From: an uncultured Bacteroidota bacterium
GTDB lineage: Bacteria > Bacteroidota > Bacteroidia > Flavobacteriales > Flavobacteriaceae
DNA length: 16,623 bases
Direction: 5' to 3'
NCBI GenBank assembly: GCA_903879875.1
Contig: CAIRNC010000357.1
Span: 1-16,623, forward strand
This document shows, piece by piece, positions 1 to 8,516 of the stretch (position 1 is the first letter of the stretch; each line of letters begins with the position of its first letter). The notes beneath the pieces were generated by a model. It was given only the letters and a program-made list of their open reading frames with translations, searched no databases and was not told where the DNA came from. Made by a program: the position numbers and the translations under genes.

Positions 1-3000
1 TATTATGTTGGTTTTTCGGATCCATTAGCAACGCCAGCTCCTTGTTTTATAGAGCAACCGTTTACAATAACGATTAACCCATTTACAAACTTGGACTCTG
101 CTAATTACCCTAATTCAGGTTTTTGTAATCCAGGTTATATTTTGCCATTAAGTGCTATTCCTGGCGTTTTATATTATAAAGATGCTGCACATACGCAACT
201 TTTTACAGCAGCTGATAACCCAATAAATGCAACCACTACCATCTATGTTCAGAAAAAATCTGCAACAATACCTGTTTGTACATCTGAACTTTCATTTACA
301 ATATATATCGGTATTGGAAATATTGCAGTGCCTTCTGATGTTACAGAATGTACGTCCTACACACTTCCAGTTTTAACGGTTGGTGAATATAGAACTGCAG
401 CAAATGGAGGCGGAAACTTAATACCTGCCTTAACGGAAATAACGCAAACTACAACTATTTTTTATCATATAACAGGACAAGATTGTACCGATAATATATC
501 TTTTATAGTTACAATTATAACTACTCCATTGCCACCGGCACCTGCTTTGACAGATTTATCCAGTTGTGATGTGTATTATTTACCAGCAGTTGCTCATGCA
601 GGTAGTTACTATACTTTGGCTGATGGTGCAGGAACTCCAAGACCCGTTGGTTATCCAGTAACATCTACAAAAACATTTTATTTTTATTATTATAGTCCCA
701 CGCCTACTACTTCTGGAGTGGCTTGTAAATTTGATGTACCATTTACGATAACTATTAATCAAACACCTTCACTTCCTCAAATAATAGAACGTCCTCAACC
801 ACTTTGTAATTCAAGTGCTACACCTTGCTACATCTTACCTACACTTTCTCCGAATGGAAGTTATTATGCTACATCTGGAGGTCCTTCACCTACAAATCCT
901 GCAATTCCTGGTGGTACACCAATTTGTGCTCTAGGAAATACTGATATTTTTGTTTTTGAAAGTAATAATTTACCAGCGCCCAATACATGTGTTAATGAAC
1001 TTACTATAAAGGTTGTTATTTTTGCTGGTCAGGTTACTCCTATTGAAGATGTGTATGCTTGTAATAGCTACATCCTACCTGCAATATCTGGCGTAGGAGA
1101 TTACTATACAATGTCTGGTGGTCCAGCAACACCTGGAAATATTAAGATTAATCTTTCTACTTATCCTCCTGTTACATCAACCAAAGATTTCTGGGTTTAT
1201 TATTATAACCCTGATCCTCGTGCTGTAGATTGTTCGTCAGAAGATAAGTTTACAGTAAATATTTTGAGTACTCCTGTAGTTAGCGCTATACCAGCAGTAA
1301 CAAGGTGTGATTCTTATATACTACCTGCATACAGTAGTTATACTTCAACTGTCCCAGTAACTCATTATTATCCAAACCCAGGTGGTCCAACAGTTGCAGG
1401 AAATGTCGCTGGAGAAAAATTCCCAGGCAATGTAATTACTGCTACAACTACTTTATATGCCTACGCTTCAGTACAAGGTACAGTTTTGGCTACTGGAATA
1501 ACAACAGTTTGCTCTGATGAAGAGCCAATGTTAATTACAATCAATCAAACACCTATAATACAGCCTATTGCGCCTATTGGAGCTTGTGATTCATATACGC
1601 TTCCAGCTTATAGCACAATTACATCCACTGTTCCGGTAACTCATTTTTATACCACGGCAACTGCACCTTTTACAGATTCAGCTGCTACAATAAGTGCTCC
1701 TGGTGCTACGGTTTATGCGTATGCTGAAACAGGAACAACACCAAATTGTTTTGCAGTAGCTCAATTTGTAATTACCGTACGAAATACGCCTACAATTGGA
1801 ACAGTTGCACCAATGACTAAATGTGATAGTTACACATTGCCTCTTTATACTGACCCAATGTTTGTGACTACTGGTGGTTCCGTTTCACATTATTATGAAA
1901 CAACTAATTTAGGTTTGCCAGAACATAATCAAGGGGAAGTGATTACAAGCTCAATAACACTTTATCCTTTTGTTTCTGTTGGTAGTAATGCAGCTGGAGA
2001 TATTGTTTGTCATGCAGACACTCCATGGGTAATTACTATTAATAATACGCCAGTTTTTGTACCTTCAGAAATAGTGCCAATAGTAAAATGTGATACATAT
2101 ACTTTACCTGCTTTAACCGTTGGTAATTATTTCACAGATGCAACTCACTTGAATCCATTAACTAATTTAACAATTACAAATACGGATACTGCTTATGTAT
2201 ATGCAGAAACAGGAACAACACCAAACTGCGCTATTAGTAATACCTTTTCGGTTACTATAAATCATACACCAGTAATTGCAACAATTCCTTCTGAAACAAG
2301 ATGTTCTTCTTATGCATTGCCTAGTTATGTTGCTCCTGTAACAGCTTATTATACGTTGTCAGGTGGTCCATTGACAGTTGCAAATCAAACAAAAAACCCT
2401 GGTGATTTAATAACTACTGCAACAACTTTATATGCTTATGCAGATACGGGAACAACACCAAATTGTCCTGCTGAGTTAGCGTTTAACGTTATAATTGACT
2501 ATCCTCCTGTGGTTGCACCAATAACTCCGGTTTTTGCTTGTGATTCTTATATTTTACCAGCATTAATTGCGCCAGCTACTAAATATTATACCACAAATAA
2601 TCCTTTAACTCGTGTTGAACTTTTTGTTGGGAATGTTATTAGTAGCTCTACAACCATATATGCTTATGCCGAAAGCGGTACTATTCCATGTACAACTTAT
2701 GAGCCAATGGTAATTACAATTACTTATACCCCTGTTATTGCTCCTTCTGATTATGCCAATGTAAATGTATGTAATTCATATACATTACCTGCATTAACTA
2801 CTGTTGGGGCTAATTATTATACAGGCGCAAATGGTGCTGGCACAAGTATTACAGCTAATACTGTATTCACTACGAATCAATTAATCCATGTGTATGCGGT
2901 AAATGGTACTGCTCCAAATACTTGCCCATCCATTGACCAAACATTATCAATTGTAATCTATAATGTTGATGATCCATATCCATTGAGTATTTATCCAAAT

Positions 3001-4263
3001 GGAGTTCCTTCTTGCGGTCCTTATTTATTGCCTGCTTTAACCACTCTAGGAGCACAATATTTTAATGGACCTAATGGGTCAGGAGGTAACATTCCTGCTA
3101 ATACTGGAGGACAAATTTATGTTTACAATTCACAACCGGTTTATATTTTTGGAACTTCTCCTTCTGGATGTACCGATGAAGTTGTATTTAATGTAACGGT
3201 GAATGTTAATCCGATTGCTAATCCTGTTCCAGTAGCTTTAACTACAGTTTGTGATTTAGATGGAATTGACGATAATATTACTTCATTTGACGTAACAACA
3301 TTAACATCCACCGTCTTAGGAACTCAAAGTCCAGCAATCTATACTGTTGCATATTATCCAACACCTCTAGACGCTGCAGCCAATACCAATGCTATTGCAA
3401 CTACTACAACTTTAGGTACTATATATGTTAAAGTATCAAATACAGCAACACCAAGTTGTAATGTTATACTACCAGTTACAATTTCAGTAGTACCATTACC
3501 TCATATTGCTTTGGGTCTATCAGGAACTATTTGTATTGACAGTACAACGGGACAAATAACTCCGCCAGTAATTAGTAGTGGATACAGTGCTGCGTTATAC
3601 AGTTTCTTATGGACAGATTCAAGCACTCCGCCAGTTGGAGTTGGTACATCTCCTGATTTCTTACCTACGATACCAGGTAACTATACTTTAGTTATTACTG
3701 CTAGTGGAGTTTCTGGTTGTGCTTCGTTGCCAATTCCAGTAACGGTTATCCAATCTGCTAAACCCGTAAGTGTTAGTTTCACTACTAGTGGTTGGTTTAC
3801 AAATAATCAAACTGTAATAGTAGATGCTGTACCTTATCCTGGAACTGGAAATGGTTCGAACTTTGTTTACTCATTAGATGGTCAAACACCACAAACAAGC
3901 AACATTTTCACAAATGTGGATTCAACTTCACATGAGGTTACAGTAATAGATATTAATGGTTGTGGTGATTTACCACTTCCTATCCCAGTTCCTTTAGTGA
4001 ATAGTCCAGCCTATTTTTCACCAAATGGTGATGGAATTAATGATATGTGGAAAATCCAAGGACTTCAAAATCAATTGGCATCTCAAGTATTTATATACGA
4101 TCGTTATGGAAAAATGTTAAAACAAATTTCCGGAAACAGTGATGGATGGGACGGTACTTTTAATGGTCTAGCATTACCAGCTGACGATTATTGGTTTACA
4201 GTTACCTATATTGAGAATGGCGAACCTAAAGAATTCAAATCGCACTTTACTTTAAGACGATAA
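1..4263 (+). CDS. Giant T9SS-secreted repeat protein, 5' end outside window
   Basis: The frame is open from base 1 and reads in the same repeat style (an FTITIN strand end), so the gene starts left of the window; the in-frame TTG at 91 is not a credible start. The visible 1420 residues contain thirteen units of about 72-93 residues that begin with C-x-S-Y-x-L-P-A (first Cys codons from 124 to 3013). A divergent unit follows at 3250 (CDLDGIDD). Next come Ig/PKD-like segments and an SprB-like module near 3850-3965 (YSLDG...NGCG). The last part, about 4003-4260, carries YFSPNGDGINDMW and a DGWDGTFNG turn. This is the gliding-motility-associated C-terminal domain (CHU_C/TIGR04131), the type B signal for type IX secretion. 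The protein is therefore very likely exported across the outer membrane and released or surface-attached. Repeat modules of this kind suggest an adhesin or surface-layer role, but no enzymatic domain is seen and the ligand is unknown. It ends at a strong terminator. Confidence 0.9.
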   Translation, partial: YYVGFSDPLATPAPCFIEQPFTITINPFTNLDSANYPNSGFCNPGYILPLSAIPGVLYYKDAAHTQLFTAADNPINATTTIYVQKKSATIPVCTSELSFTIYIGIGNIAVPSDVTECTSYTLPVLTVGEYRTAANGGGNLIPALTEITQTTTIFYHITGQDCTDNISFIVTIITTPLPPAPALTDLSSCDVYYLPAVAHAGSYYTLADGAGTPRPVGYPVTSTKTFYFYYYSPTPTTSGVACKFDVPFTITINQTPSLPQIIERPQPLCNSSATPCYILPTLSPNGSYYATSGGPSPTNPAIPGGTPICALGNTDIFVFESNNLPAPNTCVNELTIKVVIFAGQVTPIEDVYACNSYILPAISGVGDYYTMSGGPATPGNIKINLSTYPPVTSTKDFWVYYYNPDPRAVDCSSEDKFTVNILSTPVVSAIPAVTRCDSYILPAYSSYTSTVPVTHYYPNPGGPTVAGNVAGEKFPGNVITATTTLYAYASVQGTVLATGITTVCSDEEPMLITINQTPIIQPIAPIGACDSYTLPAYSTITSTVPVTHFYTTATAPFTDSAATISAPGATVYAYAETGTTPNCFAVAQFVITVRNTPTIGTVAPMTKCDSYTLPLYTDPMFVTTGGSVSHYYETTNLGLPEHNQGEVITSSITLYPFVSVGSNAAGDIVCHADTPWVITINNTPVFVPSEIVPIVKCDTYTLPALTVGNYFTDATHLNPLTNLTITNTDTAYVYAETGTTPNCAISNTFSVTINHTPVIATIPSETRCSSYALPSYVAPVTAYYTLSGGPLTVANQTKNPGDLITTATTLYAYADTGTTPNCPAELAFNVIIDYPPVVAPITPVFACDSYILPALIAPATKYYTTNNPLTRVELFVGNVISSSTTIYAYAESGTIPCTTYEPMVITITYTPVIAPSDYANVNVCNSYTLPALTTVGANYYTGANGAGTSITANTVFTTNQLIHVYAVNGTAPNTCPSIDQTLSIVIYNVDDPYPLSIYPNGVPSCGPYLLPALTTLGAQYFNGPNGSGGNIPANTGGQIYVYNSQPVYIFGTSPSGCTDEVVFNVTVNVNPIANPVPVALTTVCDLDGIDDNITSFDVTTLTSTVLGTQSPAIYTVAYYPTPLDAAANTNAIATTTTLGTIYVKVSNTATPSCNVILPVTISVVPLPHIALGLSGTICIDSTTGQITPPVISSGYSAALYSFLWTDSSTPPVGVGTSPDFLPTIPGNYTLVITASGVSGCASLPIPVTVIQSAKPVSVSFTTSGWFTNNQTVIVDAVPYPGTGNGSNFVYSLDGQTPQTSNIFTNVDSTSHEVTVIDINGCGDLPLPIPVPLVNSPAYFSPNGDGINDMWKIQGLQNQLASQVFIYDRYGKMLKQISGNSDGWDGTFNGLALPADDYWFTVTYIENGEPKEFKSHFTLRR
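124..3249 (+). repeat. Thirteen two-cysteine repeat units inside the T9SS protein
   Basis: Units start at Cys codons 124, 349, 565, 805, 1060, 1306, 1585, 1822, 2089, 2302, 2539, 2770 and 3013, a mean period of about 240 bp. Each opens with C-[DNST]-x-Y-x-LP, has an aromatic Y-Y/F-Y strand about 12-20 residues later, and often a T-T-T-x-Y-[AV]-Y-A strand. Each then carries a second Cys (for example TPNC, TIPC, VDC, SGC) just before a closing strand of the type FxITINxTP. The two-Cys pattern holds in all thirteen units and suggests one disulfide per extracellular beta-sandwich; that last step is inference. Units 7, 9 and 10 share an almost identical stretch around AETGTTPNC, and units 6 and 7 share TSTVPVTH, so some copies look recently duplicated or homogenised. 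Confidence 0.88.
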
Positions 4264-4277
4264 TATATTTATTTAAT

Positions 4278-4306
4278 AAAAAAGGCTTCTTCGGAAGCCT
4301 TTTTTA
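4278..4306 (+). terminator. Intrinsic terminator with UUCG tetraloop
   Basis: Stem GGCTTC (4284-4289) and GAAGCC (4294-4299) closes a TTCG loop, giving the very stable C(UUCG)G tetraloop. The stem extends through six A:T pairs (A-tract 4278-4283, T-tract 4300-4305). It lies 14 bp after the stop codon of the T9SS protein and ends that transcript. The A-tract on the left would also give a U-tail on the opposite strand. Confidence 0.93.
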
Positions 4307-4349
4307 ATTGAAAAAAGCATTTCCTTTCTTTCCTTTTAAATTTAAAATG

Positions 4350-4357
4350 TAACTTTG
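4350..4357 (+). promoter_or_regulatory. Bacteroidota -7 box for the tlpA-like/tpiA unit
   Basis: TAACTTTG matches the TAnnTTTG consensus of the Bacteroidota housekeeping sigma factor. It lies 27 bp before the ATG at 4385 and after the upstream terminator. No clear TTG -33 element is visible at the expected distance, so the promoter is only half supported. The longest open frame starts at a TTG at 4355 that lies inside this box, which argues against that start. Confidence 0.6.
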
Positions 4358-4384
4358 TTCTTCTTAATTTTAAATACAATTTTA

Positions 4385-4885
4385 ATGAAATACGTTTTAC
4401 TCTTATTGATTTCAATAACAACAATTTCTTGTACTATGGCTCAAAAATCTTCATTTTCAAAAGAGGCACTTTCGGAAAATTTAATAACTTCTGACAAAAG
4501 TGAAATTTCATTTCAAGACATTTTAAATCAACACAAAGACAAAACTATTGTTGTTGAAGTATGGGCTTCTTGGTGTAGCGATTGTGTTAAAGCAATGCCT
4601 AAAATCAAAGAGTTACAAGCTAAGAATCCAGAAGTAGTTTATATTTTCCTATCCATGGATAAGACTTTTGAAAAATGGCAAGAAGGTATTGCTAAACATC
4701 AATTGTCAGGCAATCATTTTTGGGTTTCAGATAAAGATGGCATGAAAGGGACTTTTGGAAAAGCTATCAATTTAGATTGGATTCCGCGATATATACTAAT
4801 TAATAAGAAGGGTGAAATTGTACTATATAGAGCCATTGAAACTGATTTTGACAAAATAAATTCAACTTTACAAACATTAAAATAA
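4385..4885 (+). CDS. TlpA-like thioredoxin-fold lipoprotein
   Basis: The 166-residue protein begins MKYVLLLLISITTISC. That is a short hydrophobic export signal ending at Cys16, which could be lipidated, although the lipobox (TIS-C) is imperfect; signal peptidase I cleavage after MAQ (residues 18-20) is the alternative. A thioredoxin fold follows: VEVWASWCSDC holds the CxxC redox pair (Cys64, Cys67) and DWIPRY holds the cis-proline (Pro134) opposite the active site. This is the arrangement of TlpA/ResA-type periplasmic thiol-disulfide oxidoreductases, which act outside the inner membrane; the substrate is unknown. An in-frame TTG lies ten codons upstream but overlaps the -7 box, so ATG 4385 is preferred. 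The stop is 7 bp before tpiA, so the two genes are almost certainly co-transcribed, although no functional link is evident. Confidence 0.88.
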   Translation: MKYVLLLLISITTISCTMAQKSSFSKEALSENLITSDKSEISFQDILNQHKDKTIVVEVWASWCSDCVKAMPKIKELQAKNPEVVYIFLSMDKTFEKWQEGIAKHQLSGNHFWVSDKDGMKGTFGKAINLDWIPRYILINKKGEIVLYRAIETDFDKINSTLQTLK

Positions 4886-4892
4886 ATATAAA

Positions 4893-5645
4893 ATGAGAAC
4901 TAAAATAGTTGCAGGCAATTGGAAAATGCACAAAAATGCTGAAGAAACCGAAGATTTATTAAACGACTTAATCGACAAATTACCAACAGACAAAGAAGTT
5001 CGTCTTATTGTAGCACCAACTTTTGTGAATTTGGCTTCAGCAGTGGAACATTTACAATTTACAAATATAGACGTTGCTGCCCAAAATATGCACCAAGCGG
5101 AAAGTGGAGCTTATACAGGTGAAATTTCTGCTGATATGCTTAAAAGCATTGGGGTTAACACTGTAATACTTGGGCATTCTGAACGTCGAGCTTATTTTCA
5201 TGAATCAGATGCGCTGATTGCTTTCAAAGTAGATACGGCAATCAAACATGAAATGACAGCTATATTTTGTTTTGGAGAAGAACTAAAAGACCGTCAATCG
5301 GGTAATCATTTTAATATTGTTGAAAACCAATTAAGAGATGGTTTGTTCCATATCGAAGCAAAATCATGGGAAAATATCATTTTAGCTTATGAACCTGTTT
5401 GGGCTATTGGTACAGGCGAAACAGCAAGTCCAGAACAAGCGCAAGAAATGCACGAGTTTATTAGAGAAACCGTTAGAAAAGCATTTGGAAGTGCTATAGC
5501 TGAAGATGTTTCGATACTATATGGTGGAAGCGTTAAACCTGATAATGCAAAAGAAATTTTTTCAAAACCCGATGTTGATGGTGGGTTAATTGGAGGAGCA
5601 GCATTAAAAGCAGTTGATTTTGCTGCCATTGTAGCTGGTATTTAG
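4893..5645 (+). CDS. tpiA: Triosephosphate isomerase
   Basis: Cytosolic glycolytic and gluconeogenic enzyme that interconverts dihydroxyacetone phosphate and glyceraldehyde 3-phosphate. The 250 residues are the usual length of the family. Visible landmarks are NWKMHK with the catalytic Lys11, the electrophile His95 in ILGHSERR, the catalytic base Glu167 in AYEPVWAIGTG, the mobile loop 6 (AIGTGETA, about 171-178), and the phosphate-binding YGGSV (210-214) and GLIGGA (231-236). All catalytic residues are present. It is the second gene of a unit with the TlpA-like gene 7 bp upstream, and it is followed by a clear terminator. Confidence 0.98.
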   Translation: MRTKIVAGNWKMHKNAEETEDLLNDLIDKLPTDKEVRLIVAPTFVNLASAVEHLQFTNIDVAAQNMHQAESGAYTGEISADMLKSIGVNTVILGHSERRAYFHESDALIAFKVDTAIKHEMTAIFCFGEELKDRQSGNHFNIVENQLRDGLFHIEAKSWENIILAYEPVWAIGTGETASPEQAQEMHEFIRETVRKAFGSAIAEDVSILYGGSVKPDNAKEIFSKPDVDGGLIGGAALKAVDFAAIVAGI

Positions 5646-5666
5646 AATATCAAAAATATTAAATAT

Positions 5667-5700
5667 GAAGTCATCTCCAAAGGATGGCTTCTTTTTTTTT
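5667..5700 (+). terminator. Intrinsic terminator after tpiA
   Basis: GAAGTCATC (5667-5675) pairs with GATGGCTTC (5683-5691), 9 bp with one G-U pair and a 7-base loop, followed by a run of nine T (5692-5700). It lies 21 bp beyond the tpiA stop. Confidence 0.93.
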
Positions 5701-5736
5701 AGCAATTTTAATGAATAAACAATATAGTAATTATGA

Positions 5737-5766
5737 TTGATTTAATGCGTGTAAATCTTATATTTG
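5737..5766 (+). promoter_or_regulatory. Full Bacteroidota promoter for ychF
   Basis: A -33 TTG (5737-5739) is followed after 19 bp by TATATTTG (5759-5766), an exact TAnnTTTG match. The expected transcript start is a few bases downstream, giving a leader of about 55 bases before the ATG at 5827. The -7 box contains the TTG at 5764 that opens the longest frame, so that codon would not be on the transcript. Confidence 0.82.
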
Positions 5767-5826
5767 CACACTTTTAAAAATCAAATCAAACCGTCATCTA
5801 TAAAGGAAGATCGTAAAATAAATATC

Positions 5827-6921
5827 ATGAAAGCAGGAATTGTAGGGTTACCAAACGTAGGAAAATCAACATTGTTCAATTGTTTGTCCAATGCGAAAGC
5901 GCAGAGTGCTAATTTTCCTTTTTGTACCATTGAACCAAACATTGGTGTAGTAAACGTGCCCGATTCGAGGATGGCAAAATTAGAAGAATTAGTAAAACCT
6001 GAGCGTATTCAAATGGCTACAGTTGATATCGTTGATATTGCTGGTTTGGTAAAAGGGGCTAGCAAAGGGGAAGGTTTAGGTAATCAATTTCTTGGAAATA
6101 TTAGAGAATGTAATGCTATCATTCATGTCTTGCGTTGTTTTGATAATGATAATATTGTACACGTTGATGGAAATGTAAACCCCATTCGTGACAAAGAAAC
6201 AATTGATATCGAATTGCAATTGAAAGATTTAGAAACGGTTGAAAAGCGTCTTGAAAAAGTCAATCGTGCTGCTAAAACAGGAAATAAAGAAGCGCAAACC
6301 GAAAAAGGGCTTTTAGATAGAATTAGAGAAGCTTTGCTTCAAGCAAAATCAGCACGTACGGTAATTCCACAAAATTTTGACGAAGAAGTATTGTTTGAAA
6401 ATTTTCAATTGATTACCTCAAAACCGGTTTTATATGTTTGTAACGTGGATGAAAATTCGGCGGTAAATGGAAATAAATATGTCGATCAGGTTCGTGAATT
6501 GGTAAAAGATGAAGATGCTGAAGTAATTATCCTTTCGGTAGGTGCCGAAGCTGACATTACAGAATTAGAAAGCTACGAAGAGCGTCAAGTTTTTTTAGAA
6601 GATATGGGATTGAGTGAACCCGGTGCATCTGTATTGATTCGTGCCGCTTATAAATTATTAAAACAACAAACTTATTTCACTGCAGGTGTTAAAGAAGTTC
6701 GAGCTTGGACCATCAATATTGGTGCTACAGCACCACAAGCTGCAGGAGTAATTCATACCGATTTTGAAAAAGGTTTTATTCGTGCAGAAGTAATTTCGTA
6801 TGAAGATTTCATACATTATGGTTCTGAAGCCAAATGTAAAGAAGCAGGTAAATTTAAAGTAGAAGGAAAAGAATATGTTGTAAAAGATGGTGACGTAATG
6901 CACTTTCGATTTAACGTATAA
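5827..6921 (+). CDS. ychF: Redox-regulated ATPase YchF
   Basis: YchF/Obg-family P-loop protein that hydrolyses ATP rather than GTP and associates with ribosomes; in other bacteria it is linked to stress response and translation. From ATG 5827 the protein has 364 residues, the normal YchF length. It shows the G1 loop GLPNVGKST (7-15), G3 DIAGLV (70-75) and the G4 variant NVDE (206-209) in place of NKxD, which is the mark of relaxed, ATP-preferring YchF. A coiled-coil helical domain lies at about 125-175 and a C-terminal TGS domain at about 280-363. The frame is open 21 codons further upstream to a TTG, but that start lies within the -7 promoter box and would add a tail not typical of the family. 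Monocistronic, with its own promoter and terminator. Confidence 0.96.
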   Translation: MKAGIVGLPNVGKSTLFNCLSNAKAQSANFPFCTIEPNIGVVNVPDSRMAKLEELVKPERIQMATVDIVDIAGLVKGASKGEGLGNQFLGNIRECNAIIHVLRCFDNDNIVHVDGNVNPIRDKETIDIELQLKDLETVEKRLEKVNRAAKTGNKEAQTEKGLLDRIREALLQAKSARTVIPQNFDEEVLFENFQLITSKPVLYVCNVDENSAVNGNKYVDQVRELVKDEDAEVIILSVGAEADITELESYEERQVFLEDMGLSEPGASVLIRAAYKLLKQQTYFTAGVKEVRAWTINIGATAPQAAGVIHTDFEKGFIRAEVISYEDFIHYGSEAKCKEAGKFKVEGKEYVVKDGDVMHFRFNV

Positions 6922-6937
6922 TATAATATTATAGTTC

Positions 6938-6977
6938 AAAAGGCTTCCGTTGGGTAAAATCGACGGAAGCTTTTTTT
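6938..6977 (+). terminator. Intrinsic terminator after ychF
   Basis: GCTTCCGT (6943-6950) pairs perfectly with ACGGAAGC (6963-6970). The stem extends inward by G-U-containing pairs and outward into an A-tract/T-tract (T run 6971-6977). It lies 16 bp after the ychF stop. Confidence 0.92.
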
Positions 6978-7012
6978 GTTTTTTCTTATGTTTTTTTATT
7001 TAAAAAAAGGCG

Positions 7013-7020
7013 TACATTTG
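7013..7020 (+). promoter_or_regulatory. Bacteroidota -7 box for guaB
   Basis: TACATTTG is an exact TAnnTTTG match 23 bp before the guaB ATG at 7044. The -33 region has no TTG at the ideal distance; an ATG at 6988-6990, 22 bp upstream, is the nearest candidate. The leader would be very short, leaving no room for a riboswitch. Confidence 0.7.
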
Positions 7021-7043
7021 CTTGCAATTTAACTACAATTGCA

Positions 7044-8516
7044 ATGACAACATACAACTCCAAAATCATCAGTGAAGGCTTAACTTACGATGATGTCTTA
7101 TTGGTTCCAAATTACTCCAATGTGCTTCCTAGAGAAGTCAGTATTCAATCAAAATTTTCAAAAAACATTTCGCTCAATGTGCCAATAGTTTCGGCTGCTA
7201 TGGACACCGTTACCGAAAGTGCAATGGCCATTGCAATGGCTCAAGAAGGGGGCATAGGGGTTTTGCACAAGAACATGACGATTGAACAACAAGCCGCTAA
7301 AGTTCGAAAAGTAAAGCGCGCTGAGTCGGGAATGATAATTAACCCTGTAACATTACCGCTAACTTCTACTGTGGGGGACGCCAAAAATGCAATGAAAGAA
7401 TTTGGCATTGGTGGGATTCCAATTGTTGACGAAAATCAAATGCTAAAAGGCATTGTAACCAATAGAGATTTGCGTTTTGAAAAGCTAAGCGCACGTCCAA
7501 TTGTGGAAGTAATGACTAGCGAAAATTTAATCACAGTAGCCGAAGGTACATCGCTGGAGCAAGCCGAAGTGGTTTTGCAAGGCAATAAAATAGAAAAACT
7601 ACCGGTGGTAGATGCCAATTATAAATTAGTTGGGCTCATTACTTTTAGAGACATTACCAAACTTACTCAAAAACCTATTGCGAATAAAGATCGATTTGGT
7701 CGATTAAGAGTAGCCGCAGCCATTGGTGTTACTGCCGATGCGGTGAATAGGGCAGAGGCTCTTGTAAATGCGGGGGTTGATGCTATAATTATCGACACTG
7801 CTCACGGACATTCTCAAGGAGTGGTAACGGTTTTAAAAGATATAAAAAGTAAATTTCCTCAAATAGATGTTATTGTCGGTAATATTGCTACGCCCGAAGC
7901 TGCTTTGTTTTTAGTCGAAAATGGCGCTGATGGTGTAAAAGTAGGTATTGGACCAGGATCTATCTGTACGACAAGAATAATTGCTGGTGTTGGTTTTCCT
8001 CAATTTTCGGCAGTATTAGAAGTTGCAGAAGCTTTAAAAGGCACTGGAATTCCTGTAATTGCTGATGGCGGAATCCGTTATACGGGTGATATTCCTAAAG
8101 CTATTGCAGCAGGTGCTGACAGTGTGATGTTAGGGTCTTTATTGGCTGGCACCAAAGAATCTCCGGGGGAAACTATTATTTTTGAAGGAAGAAAGTTCAA
8201 ATCCTATCGCGGAATGGGTTCTGTTGAAGCTATGCAAGAAGGTTCAAAAGATCGCTACTTTCAAGATGTTGAAGATGATGTCAAAAAACTTGTTCCAGAA
8301 GGAATTGTAGGGCGAGTGCCTTATAAAGGAGAACTTGAAGAGAGTATGCAGCAATTCATAGGAGGTTTAAGAGCAGGGATGGGGTATTGTGGAGCCAAAG
8401 ATGTTGCTACTTTACAAACTACAGGAAGATTTGTTCGTATTACAGCAAGCGGAATCAACGAAAGTCATCCGCACAATGTAACGATTACCAAAGAAGCTCC
8501 TAATTATTCGAGATAA
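7044..8516 (+). CDS. guaB: IMP dehydrogenase
   Basis: Cytosolic enzyme that oxidises IMP to XMP with NAD+, the committed step of guanine nucleotide synthesis. The 490 residues match the family. A TIM-barrel catalytic domain is interrupted by a tandem CBS (Bateman) regulatory domain at about residues 98-208. Visible motifs are DTAHGH (Asp251), GPGSICTTR with catalytic Cys308, DGGIRYTGDI (341-350) in the phosphate site, the RGMGSV segment (389-394) and the GRVPYKG flap with the Arg424/Tyr427 pair that activates water. The CBS pair suggests allosteric control by purine nucleotides, as known for the family. It stands alone: a terminator precedes it and a 974-bp gap follows. No strong intrinsic terminator is visible after it; the small AAGG/CCTT hairpin at 8521-8532 is weak. 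Confidence 0.98.
   Translation: MTTYNSKIISEGLTYDDVLLVPNYSNVLPREVSIQSKFSKNISLNVPIVSAAMDTVTESAMAIAMAQEGGIGVLHKNMTIEQQAAKVRKVKRAESGMIINPVTLPLTSTVGDAKNAMKEFGIGGIPIVDENQMLKGIVTNRDLRFEKLSARPIVEVMTSENLITVAEGTSLEQAEVVLQGNKIEKLPVVDANYKLVGLITFRDITKLTQKPIANKDRFGRLRVAAAIGVTADAVNRAEALVNAGVDAIIIDTAHGHSQGVVTVLKDIKSKFPQIDVIVGNIATPEAALFLVENGADGVKVGIGPGSICTTRIIAGVGFPQFSAVLEVAEALKGTGIPVIADGGIRYTGDIPKAIAAGADSVMLGSLLAGTKESPGETIIFEGRKFKSYRGMGSVEAMQEGSKDRYFQDVEDDVKKLVPEGIVGRVPYKGELEESMQQFIGGLRAGMGYCGAKDVATLQTTGRFVRITASGINESHPHNVTITKEAPNYSR

Noticed and set aside
91..93. TTG at 91 as the start of the large repeat protein
   Set aside because: The frame is open from base 1 and encodes matching repeat sequence before it, so the gene is cut by the window edge.
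1306..3013. CRISPR-like or tandem DNA repeat array
   Set aside because: The periodicity is at protein level, units vary in length from 71 to 93 codons and are coding throughout.
5387..5629. Minus-strand 80-codon frame inside tpiA
   Set aside because: It lies entirely opposite well-conserved tpiA codons and has low-complexity Ser/Ala/Pro content typical of an antisense shadow.
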